From contig JADFIF010000012.1 of assembly GCA_022566795.1 (NCBI GenBank), positions 1 through 35,856 of the forward strand: a stretch of 35,856 bases of DNA. The letters are read 5' to 3'. This document shows, one piece after another, positions 15,230 to 22,056 of the stretch. Origin of the DNA: Chloroflexota bacterium (GTDB lineage: Bacteria; Chloroflexota; Dehalococcoidia; Lucifugimonadales; G022566795). A model generated the notes under the pieces. It was not told the origin of the DNA, did no database searches, and worked only from the letters and a program-made list of their open reading frames with translations. The first letter of the stretch is position 1. Every line of letters begins with the position of its first letter. The position numbers and the translations under genes are program-made.

Positions 15230-16405
15230 CTAGGCTTGGATGAGCACCACCGAGCGCTGGACCTCGGTTGTCACCCGAGGGCCGTCGTCTCCGATATACA
15301 CGTCGATCTCCGAGCGGACGCCGAACTCGGGCAGGTAGATTCCCGGCTCGATGGTGACGGCCACGCCGGGGATGACAAGCCGCGTGTCGTGCGTCTCCCA
15401 GCCGTCGAGGTTGACGGCGTTGCTGTGGACCTCGCGCCCGAGGCTGTGCCCGAGCCGGTGGTTGAAGTATTGGCCGTAGCCCGCCGCCGCTATATGGTCG
15501 CGCGCCACCCTGTCTACCTCCCAGCCCTGCACAGGCCGCCCTTCGTCGAAGGCTGCTTTCAGCGCGGACAGTGCCGCGTCCCTGGCGCCGATCACGATGT
15601 CGAACACCTCCTGGTGCTTCGGCGGGACGGTATCGCCCACGAAGGCAGTCCAGGTTATGTCGCCCGACATGCTGTCCTCTCCGAGCAGCCTTGACCAGAG
15701 ATCGATGAGCACCCAGTCGCCCGGTCCGATCGCCGAGGAAGACCCTGCCATCGGGTCGAAGTGCGGGTCCGAGGCGTGCTCGTTGACGGCGACGATCGGG
15801 CCGTCGGTAACCTCCAGCCCCTCCTCGACGAAACGCGAGCGAATGAACTCGGCCGCGTCGCGCTCCGTCGGGCGCGAGGATAGCCCCTCTCCGATATAGC
15901 CGAAGGCGTCGAGGACGATGCGGCTCAGCTTCTCGGCAGCCACTTCGTGCGACTCTAGCTGTTCGGCGGTCCATCGCTGCGTGGCCCACTGGACAAGGTC
16001 TGCGGAGGAGACCACCTCGACTCCGAGCCCGCGGACCATCTCCAGGGTCCCGGCATCGACGCGCGAGATTCTCGGCAGCTCGCCCTGAGGCGAGTACTCC
16101 ATGGCCAAGGTGCGTGCTCGGGCGACAAGCTCGGCCAGTCGCGCCGTCATATCCGCCCGGCTGACGAAGAGTGTCGTCGGAAGGCCCAGGTGGGCGAATC
16201 GCCCCTGGTCGACGTAGCTCACCAGCAATCTGGGCTCGCCGTTGGAGGGAATCCAGAGCCAGCACGGCCGGGTGACATTGGAGATTGCGCCGACGGTGTC
16301 CCAGAGGATAGGGTTCATGCCGCGGTAGTCGTACAGCAGCCACCCGTCGATATCTTGGCCGGCCATGAACTCCTGCGCCTGTTGGACCGCTGAGTCGATT
16401 GGCAT
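15230..16405 (-). CDS. M24-family metallopeptidase (Xaa-Pro aminopeptidase/dipeptidase type)
   Basis: This 391-residue protein has a creatinase-like N-terminal domain and a C-terminal pita-bread domain with all five metal ligands: Asp235 (VLIDLWSR), Asp249 (MSGDITWT), His320 (HRLGHSLGREVH), Glu353 (TIEPGIYLPEFG) and Glu366 (RSEIDVYI). Such enzymes cleave bonds next to proline in short peptides. It lies 40 bp downstream of an atypical SDR gene on the same strand. AAGGAG is 13 bases ahead of the ATG at 16405, a little far. The exact substrate is not clear. Confidence 0.9.
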   Translation of the reverse strand: MPIDSAVQQAQEFMAGQDIDGWLLYDYRGMNPILWDTVGAISNVTRPCWLWIPSNGEPRLLVSYVDQGRFAHLGLPTTLFVSRADMTARLAELVARARTLAMEYSPQGELPRISRVDAGTLEMVRGLGVEVVSSADLVQWATQRWTAEQLESHEVAAEKLSRIVLDAFGYIGEGLSSRPTERDAAEFIRSRFVEEGLEVTDGPIVAVNEHASDPHFDPMAGSSSAIGPGDWVLIDLWSRLLGEDSMSGDITWTAFVGDTVPPKHQEVFDIVIGARDAALSALKAAFDEGRPVQGWEVDRVARDHIAAAGYGQYFNHRLGHSLGREVHSNAVNLDGWETHDTRLVIPGVAVTIEPGIYLPEFGVRSEIDVYIGDDGPRVTTEVQRSVVLIQA

Positions 16406-16445
16406 CTGGGCTTGGTCGCTCCTTGGGGCGGAGGCGCGGCGCCGT

Positions 16446-17237
16446 CTACAGCATGGAGCGGATGACTCCGCCGTCGACCTGGATGGTGGCGCCGGTGATG
16501 TAGCTTGACGCGTCCGAGGCCAGGAAGACCACGAGGTTGGCGAGCTCCTCGGGCCGTCCGACGCGCCCCATCGGGATCATGCTCGTCAGGGCGCGCATAG
16601 ACTCCTCCGAGGTAACTCCGGACGCTGCGGCCCGAGATTCGATTACCTCCATCATCCGGTCGGTGAGCAGGTACCCAGGCGCGATGTTGTTGACCAGGAT
16701 GCCGTCCTTGGCGACCTCGTCGGCCAGGGTCTTGGCGAAGCCGAGCGCCCCCAGCCGCGTGGCCGCCGACAGCATCAGGTTCTCGATAGGCTGCTTGACG
16801 GAGCTGGCGAAGATGTTGATGATCCGGCCGCCGCCGCGCGAGCGCATGTGAGGTATCACCTCTCGGCTCATGCGGGCGAAGAACATGAGCGACATCTGTA
16901 CCGCCTGCTCCCACAGGTCCTCGCCGGCATGCTCTGCGGTCCCAGCCGGAGGCCCTCCCGAGTTGTTGACGATGATGTCCACGCCCCCGAATTCGTCGGC
17001 GGCGGCACCGATGAGGTGTTTGACTCCGGCGAGACTAGACAGGTCACTTGCGACGGCGAGGACCTCCGCACCGGTCTCGGCGCCAATCTCCTCAGCCGTC
17101 TGGCCAAGCACATCCGCGTTCCTGCTGCATATGGCAACGCGAGCGCCCTCCCGCGCAAGGCCGAGGGCACAGGCCTTGCCAAGGCCCTTGCTGGCACCGC
17201 CCACGATGGCGACTTTTTCGTGCAGGCCTAGGTCCAT
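16446..17237 (-). CDS. Atypical short-chain dehydrogenase/reductase (BKR-like, Tyr-Lys pair missing)
   Basis: This 263-residue protein has the SDR Rossmann start HEKVAIVGGASKGLG (cofactor motif 13-20), the NNSGG motif at 91-95, and the end-of-fold IAPGYLLTDRMMEV and GATIQVDGGVIRSML. The catalytic YxxxK is replaced: the aligned residues are Ser157 and Arg161 in LMLSAATRLGALGFAKTLADE. A BKR-like SDR subgroup with an imperfect tetrad is known, so this is probably a family trait. ATG 17237 is preceded by GAGGTGG. The very long open frame that continues upstream on this strand is antisense to two good genes and is not coding. Confidence 0.88.
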   Translation of the reverse strand: MDLGLHEKVAIVGGASKGLGKACALGLAREGARVAICSRNADVLGQTAEEIGAETGAEVLAVASDLSSLAGVKHLIGAAADEFGGVDIIVNNSGGPPAGTAEHAGEDLWEQAVQMSLMFFARMSREVIPHMRSRGGGRIINIFASSVKQPIENLMLSAATRLGALGFAKTLADEVAKDGILVNNIAPGYLLTDRMMEVIESRAAASGVTSEESMRALTSMIPMGRVGRPEELANLVVFLASDASSYITGATIQVDGGVIRSML

Positions 17238-17268
17238 CTCCGACCACCTCAGTTCGGATGCGCGTCCA

Positions 17269-17297
17269 ATGATACAGGCCGTCCCACCGGCGGGCAA
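17269..17297 (-). promoter_or_regulatory. Promoter for the SDR gene
   Basis: TTGCCC (17297-17292), 17-bp spacer, TATCAT (17274-17269) on the minus strand, about 32 bases before the SDR start. Confidence 0.5.
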
Positions 17298-17308
17298 GAG
17301 GCGTGGGC

Positions 17309-17336
17309 TTGACCCACCGTGGCGCTCTGGTAGAAT
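17309..17336 (+). promoter_or_regulatory. Promoter for the GNAT gene
   Basis: TTGACC (17309-17314), 16-bp spacer, TAGAAT (17331-17336), with a TGG extended -10. It lies back to back with the SDR promoter. Confidence 0.6.
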
Positions 17337-17432
17337 TGGGCGTGCCCGAGCACCCAGGATAGAATCCCCCGTAAAGAACGCCACCCCGACGACGGTCGCG
17401 TGAACGCTGGTTCGCGCACAGGAGGATTTGAG

Positions 17433-18017
17433 ATGCCCGAGCAGAAGGTAACCCTCAAGCCGATCACCCGGGAAGACGTATCGCGCATCAAGACCTGGCT
17501 GGAGGACGAAGAGATCTCCGAGAGCTGGTTCGGCCGCTACTCCTACGGAGACCCAGCCCACCTCGGATATCACCCGGCCGAGATGGAGAAAGCGTCGGAT
17601 GCCGAGTGGGAGCGGATGTTCAGCGACCCTGAGCATCGCATGCTCTCGATATGCACTGAGCAAGGGGAGCACATTGGCGAGTTGCACTTCGCCATCGAGG
17701 AGTCGCTGGGCGACGCCCACCTGTCGATCCTCATCGGGCGAAAGGACCTCTGGCATCAGGGCTACGGAACCGCGGGAATGAGGGCAGCGCTCGCCGTGGC
17801 CTTTGACGAATACGGTCTGTACCGCGCGTGGGTCGACATTCCCGAGTACAACACCGCGGCGCGAGCGATGTGCAGCCACCTGGGGTTCGTGCACGAAGGA
17901 ACGCTTCGCAAGAGCAGGCCCCACGAAGGGTCGCGCTTCGACTCGGTGGTGATGGGCATCCTCGCCGCGGAGTACAAACAGCGGGCTGACGAGAGCGCGG
18001 AGGCGCACGCTGTCTAG
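17433..18017 (+). CDS. GNAT-family N-acetyltransferase (RimJ/RimL-like)
   Basis: This 194-residue protein resembles GNAT acetyltransferases, which move an acetyl group from acetyl-CoA to an amine. It starts with VTLKPITREDVSRIKTWL, has the acetyl-CoA loop in IGRKDLWHQGYGTAGMRA (about 104-121), and ends the fold with YNTAARAMCSHLGFVHEGTL, the typical pattern of the RimJ/RimL group. The ATG at 17433 has AGGAGG seven bases upstream. Substrate is unknown. It is monocistronic or cotranscribed with the CapA-like gene 99 bp downstream. Confidence 0.88.
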   Translation: MPEQKVTLKPITREDVSRIKTWLEDEEISESWFGRYSYGDPAHLGYHPAEMEKASDAEWERMFSDPEHRMLSICTEQGEHIGELHFAIEESLGDAHLSILIGRKDLWHQGYGTAGMRAALAVAFDEYGLYRAWVDIPEYNTAARAMCSHLGFVHEGTLRKSRPHEGSRFDSVVMGILAAEYKQRADESAEAHAV

Positions 18018-18116
18018 GGCGGGTATCTCCTTGAGGCGGCGCCTCCGACCCACCAACCCCCTCCTCAGAGGTTTCTTCCCAGGGGAACCCTTGCCGCCGG
18101 TCTGATGGGATAAGAG

Positions 18117-19442
18117 ATGCTTTACGACGCTGAATCGGGCGATCTCACGCTTGTGGCCAGCGGCGACACTATGATTACCCGCAAGCTGTCGGTCTTCACT
18201 GAGGACCGGTTTACCGCCCTGGTGGACCTTTTTCGCAGCGCCGACGTAGGCTTCACGAACCTCGAGATGCTCATGCACGAGTTCGAGCACTCGCCCGGGC
18301 AGGCAGGCGGTACGTTTACAGGCTCCGACCCGAGCAACCTCCAGGAGCTGGTTTGGGCGGGCATCAACCTCGTGTCGTGCGCCAACAACCACGGGTACGA
18401 CTATGGCGAGGGCGGGGTGCTGACTAACCTGAAGCACCTGCGAGCATCTGGCCTGACGCACGCCGGCACGGGCCGGAACCTCAGCGAGGCGCGCGCTCCT
18501 GGGTACCTGGACACCGCCAATGGACGGGTCGCGATAATCTCGGCGGCCTCGACCTTTGCCGAGGCGGGGCGCGCCCTCGACCAGCGGCCCGACATTCTGG
18601 GACGGCCGGGCCTAAATCCGCTGCGCTTCGAGACGACGTACACGGTCGACCGGCCGGCCTTCGACGCCTTGTCGCGCATCAGCAACGAGCTAGGACTCGA
18701 GGCCCGAAGGGCCGCCGAGCGGCGCTTCCGGCCCCGCGGCGCAGTGCCCGAGGATACCGACTCGGAGATCCACTTCCTGGAGCAGCGGTTCACTCTCGGC
18801 GAGGAGTTCGGGGTCGAGACCGCGCCGCACGCCCAGGACATGGAGGGAAACCTGAAGTGGGTCCGGGAGGCCAAGCGCATGGCCGACTGGGTAGTGGTTT
18901 CCTTCCACTGTCACGAGAGCGGCAAGACACGCGACGAGCCGCCAGAGTTCCTGACAACCTTCGCCAGGGCCTGCATCGACGCCGGCGCCCACGCTTTCAT
19001 CGGCCATGGCCCCCACGTCACCCGGGGCATCGAGATCTACGAGGGCCGGCCGATCTTCTACAGCCTGGGCAACTTCATCTTCCAGAACGACACCGTGCGC
19101 TGGCAACCGTCGTACAACTACGACCTCGTGAAGCTCGACAGCGAGGCGACACCGGCGGACTTCTACGACGCCCGCAGCGAGAAGGGCTCGCGCGGATTCC
19201 CGGCGGACTCGGTCTACTGGGAGAGCGTGGTAGCCCGATGCGAGTGGTCCGAAGGGGCGCTCAAGGAGGTCCGGCTGCTCCCAATAGACCTGGGCTTCGG
19301 GCGGCCCCGCTCGCAGCGCGGGCGGCCCGTCTTCGCCGGAGCCGAGCTGAGCCGCAAGGTCCTGGAGCGGGTAACCCGGCTGTCCAAACCCTTCGGCACC
19401 GCGATCAGGACGGAGGATGGGGTAGGCCTAGTGCGGGTCTAG
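18117..19442 (+). CDS. CapA-family putative metallophosphatase
   Basis: The 441-residue protein has the CapA (PGA synthesis protein) fold related to metallophosphoesterases. Motifs are TLVASGDTMITRKL near the start, ADVGFTNLEMLMHE, INLVSCANNHGYDYGEGGVL, VVSFHCHESGK, and the C-terminal HAFIGHGPHVTRGIEIYEGR with PIFYSLGNFIFQND. These hold the Asp, Asn and His metal ligands. No signal peptide or membrane segment is seen, so it may be cytoplasmic, unlike classical CapA. No capsule genes are nearby. Its ribosome site is weak (GATAAGAG). Confidence 0.87.
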   Translation: MLYDAESGDLTLVASGDTMITRKLSVFTEDRFTALVDLFRSADVGFTNLEMLMHEFEHSPGQAGGTFTGSDPSNLQELVWAGINLVSCANNHGYDYGEGGVLTNLKHLRASGLTHAGTGRNLSEARAPGYLDTANGRVAIISAASTFAEAGRALDQRPDILGRPGLNPLRFETTYTVDRPAFDALSRISNELGLEARRAAERRFRPRGAVPEDTDSEIHFLEQRFTLGEEFGVETAPHAQDMEGNLKWVREAKRMADWVVVSFHCHESGKTRDEPPEFLTTFARACIDAGAHAFIGHGPHVTRGIEIYEGRPIFYSLGNFIFQNDTVRWQPSYNYDLVKLDSEATPADFYDARSEKGSRGFPADSVYWESVVARCEWSEGALKEVRLLPIDLGFGRPRSQRGRPVFAGAELSRKVLERVTRLSKPFGTAIRTEDGVGLVRV

Positions 19443-19490
19443 GCGATCTGCCCGCCGCGTTGTGGACGAGGTACGCCGAGCCTGCGGCCC

Positions 19491-19994
19491 CTAGGATCGC
19501 CCAGCCGCAGAAGAGCTGCGTCCGTCGTGCAAGTCTGGGCGCGATGTGCGAAGCGCGGTGCTCCGGTAACGAGTCCAACTCGCCCTGACCATCCAAAGTA
19601 CGATGGGGGCGAGGTTGCCAGCTATGGCCGCGCCTTTTAGGATCCCAGATAGCTCCGCTATCCCCGGCATTCCCGCCTGAATGAACACCGTCCTGCCGTA
19701 CTGCAGACCGACCCAAGCGCCACCCAGCGCGGCCAGGACCCCGAGCATTACGCCGAGGAGAATCCGAGATCTGGGGGCGTCCAGGTCGGCCCATCCCAGC
19801 GCTCCGCCCACCCCCGCCCCTGTGCCGATCGCCGAGATGGCGGTCACCTGGATGGTCATCGGCGTAAGCTGCCAAAAAGACACGAGAATCGCCCAGGCTA
19901 CCACGTAGCCCACCCCGGCGAAGATCAACGCAAGGAAAAACCCCAGGACTGTGCGAGCTGCAAAGGGGACGAAATGGTCGGTGACGACGCGCAT
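19491..19994 (-). CDS. Small integral membrane protein of unknown function, linked to ABC permeases
   Basis: This 167-residue protein has about four hydrophobic segments (for example TVLGFFLALIFAGVGYVVAW and LLGVMLGVLAALGGAWVGLQ) and a glycine-rich loop GTGAGVGGALG. I do not recognise the family. The ATG at 19994 is the first start after the oppC-type stop codon, 35 bp away on the same strand, so it is likely translated from the same transcript as the ABC importer. The longer frame to 20138 would overlap the permease gene and has no family features. Confidence 0.6.
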   Translation of the reverse strand: MRVVTDHFVPFAARTVLGFFLALIFAGVGYVVAWAILVSFWQLTPMTIQVTAISAIGTGAGVGGALGWADLDAPRSRILLGVMLGVLAALGGAWVGLQYGRTVFIQAGMPGIAELSGILKGAAIAGNLAPIVLWMVRASWTRYRSTALRTSRPDLHDGRSSSAAGRS

Positions 19995-20029
19995 CTCACG
20001 GACTGGGAGTACCGCCAAAACCGTCGGCC

Positions 20030-20935
20030 TTATATCTGGCGCAATCGAGGGTCCAGCCGGTCCCGCAGCCAGTCTCCCAGGAAGTTGAGGGACATGACCG
20101 TAAGAAAGATGGCGCCCGCGGGCATGATGGAGATCCACCAGGCGCTGATAAGGTAGTCGCTCCCCTCGGCGACCATCAGGCCCCAGGCCGGCGTTGGGGC
20201 GGGAATACCTGCCCCCAGGAAGCTCAATGTGGCCTCGGTGAGAATCAGGCCCCCGACGGAAAGGGTGGCGATCACCACCATCGTGTTAAGGACGCCTGGA
20301 AATATGTGGACCATCAGCATCCGGGGTGTGGACGCCCCGGCGACCCTCGCCAGAGCGACGTAGTCCCGCTCTTTCAGGGTAAGCACCTCGGCCCGCACAT
20401 TTCGCACGAATGCCGCCCATGCCGACATCGCCAGCACCACCATCAACGTCTGGACGCTCTGACCGAAGACGATTACGACGACCAGCGCCACGAGCAAGAA
20501 CGGTAAGGCGAACCAGATATCGACTATGCGAGTGACGATCTCGTCGACTATACCTCCGTACCAGCCGGCGAGCAGGCCCAGCGTCGAGCCTATGAAGAGT
20601 CCACTTGCGAGGCCGACTCCCGCCACCATCAGGGAGATTCGAGACCCGTGTATGATGCGGCTCAAAATATCGCGCCCCACGTGGTCGTTGCCCAGGAGGT
20701 ACTTCGTGGTGCCGCCCTCAAGCCAGACCGGCGGCCCGTTCCTGTCCCGCAGGGACTGTTTGATGGGGTCGTGAGGAGCGATCACGTCGGCGAAGATCGC
20801 CCCCAGAACAAGCACCGACAGGACGACGACCGGGATGATCGGCCAGCGCTTGATGAACTGGAACGACCGGCCCGGCACAGAGAGCCACCCGGTTTTGGGC
20901 TCAAGGTCTAGTACTATGGTAGTGGCGCTGGCCAT
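20030..20935 (-). CDS. ABC transporter permease, OppC/DppC type
   Basis: This 301-residue inner-membrane permease shows the OppC/DppC layout: an N-terminal helix (IPVVVLSVLVLGAIFADVI) followed by the PHDPIKQSLRDRNGPP linker, HVGRDILSRIIHGSRISL, four to five more helices, and the EAA-type ATPase-contact loop RDYVALARVAGASTPRMLMV. The C-terminal ATLSFLGAGIPAPTPAWG is also typical. It imports peptides or similar solutes with the neighbouring OppB-type permease (7 bp upstream) and lipoprotein. No ATPase gene follows. Confidence 0.93.
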   Translation of the reverse strand: MASATTIVLDLEPKTGWLSVPGRSFQFIKRWPIIPVVVLSVLVLGAIFADVIAPHDPIKQSLRDRNGPPVWLEGGTTKYLLGNDHVGRDILSRIIHGSRISLMVAGVGLASGLFIGSTLGLLAGWYGGIVDEIVTRIVDIWFALPFLLVALVVVIVFGQSVQTLMVVLAMSAWAAFVRNVRAEVLTLKERDYVALARVAGASTPRMLMVHIFPGVLNTMVVIATLSVGGLILTEATLSFLGAGIPAPTPAWGLMVAEGSDYLISAWWISIMPAGAIFLTVMSLNFLGDWLRDRLDPRLRQI

Positions 20936-20942
20936 CGATCCT

Positions 20943-21881
20943 CTACGTGTAGCGAATCCGCGGATCTATCCAGGCGTAGAGAAGGTCGGCAAAGAGGCTG
21001 ACCATCAGGTAGATCACTATGAACACCAGCACCGCGCCGGTAAGCAAGGGGAAGTCGTTGTTGTTCACCGCCTCCACCAGGGCCACCCGGCCGAGACCGG
21101 GCCAGGCGAAGATCACCTCGGCGACGACCGCACCGTTAAGCAGGCCGGCCAACAGAAGGAACGAAAACGTCAGGGGCGCGATAAGCGCGTTTCTCAGGGC
21201 GTGCTTCCAGATAACCATCTCGTTGCTCAAGCCCTTGGCGCGGGCCAGCTTGATGAACTCCGAGTCCAGTATCTCCAGCATTGCGGAGCGGGTCAGGCGA
21301 GTGTAACCTGCCGCAGCGGCCCATCCTATGGTGATCGCCGGCAGTATGAAGTGCTTTATGCTGATGCCGTCCCCTTTGAAGGCGCTGGGCAGCCAGCCCA
21401 GCTTGACCGAGAATATCAGGATGAGGACTATTCCTACGGTGAAGGCCGGAAGGGCCTGCCCAAAGAGCGCAAACGTCCTGCCGAAATAGTCCCAGGCCGT
21501 GCCCCTTTTGACGGCGGACAGCACCCCCAGCGGGATTCCAACGATTGTGGCCAGCAGCCACCCGGCGAAGGCCAGCTGGAACGTGTTTCCGAGCTTTTGC
21601 CTGATGACCGTGGTGACTTTTCTCTCGCCAAGCAGGGTCCTGCCCAGATCGCCTCTGACCATCCTGCCCATCCACATGCCGTACTGAACTATCAGGGGCT
21701 TGTCCGTACCCAGCTTCCTGCGGAGGTTGTCCAGATATTCGGTGTCGACGCCGTACCCGGCGGGCTTGGCGTACAGCAGCACGGGGTCGCCGGCCATTCT
21801 CGACAGCGCGAACACAAAGGCTGTAGCCCCTACTACCGACAAGAGGGCGAAAGCAATCCGCCGCATCAAGAATCTTCTCAT
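20943..21881 (-). CDS. ABC transporter permease, OppB/DppB type
   Basis: The 312-residue permease begins MRRFLMRRIAFALLSVVGAT, the usual OppB N-terminus, and contains GDLGRTLLGERKVTTVI, six helices, the EAA loop EFIKLARAKGLSNEMVIWKH and the C-terminal EVIFAWPGLGRVALVEAV. It pairs with the OppC-type protein. I chose ATG 21881, with GGAGG 11 bases upstream; a GTG at 21893 directly abuts the same site and is less likely. It lies 175 bp downstream of the substrate-binding gene, after a hairpin, so permease expression may be lower than that of the lipoprotein. Confidence 0.93.
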   Translation of the reverse strand: MRRFLMRRIAFALLSVVGATAFVFALSRMAGDPVLLYAKPAGYGVDTEYLDNLRRKLGTDKPLIVQYGMWMGRMVRGDLGRTLLGERKVTTVIRQKLGNTFQLAFAGWLLATIVGIPLGVLSAVKRGTAWDYFGRTFALFGQALPAFTVGIVLILIFSVKLGWLPSAFKGDGISIKHFILPAITIGWAAAAGYTRLTRSAMLEILDSEFIKLARAKGLSNEMVIWKHALRNALIAPLTFSFLLLAGLLNGAVVAEVIFAWPGLGRVALVEAVNNNDFPLLTGAVLVFIVIYLMVSLFADLLYAWIDPRIRYT

Positions 21882-21968
21882 CCGAGTGCCCACCTCCGGC
21901 GGGCGTCGTGGCCAGGCGAGCGACTGTGCTCACTAAGCACGCTTTACGAGAAAACCGTTTGCAAGTAT

Positions 21969-22007
21969 GGCCCTCACGAGCCAGTCGTTAACCGGCTCGT
22001 GAGGGCC
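21969..22007 (-). terminator. Hairpin between substrate-binding gene and permeases
   Basis: A perfect 14-bp stem GGCCCTCACGAGCC / GGCTCGTGAGGGCC with an 11-nt loop. There is no long T-run on the minus side. It probably acts as an attenuating or RNA-stabilising hairpin, as often seen after solute-binding genes. Confidence 0.7.
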
Positions 22008-22056
22008 ACTTGTTCGCTCACTCGACTAATACGTTCTATGTCGAGAGCTAGTTTTG

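Noticed and set aside
16446-18461. A 671-codon open frame on the minus strand upstream of the SDR
   Set aside because: Only its last 263 codons match a protein family; the rest is antisense to the GNAT gene and the start of the CapA gene, a common effect of high GC.
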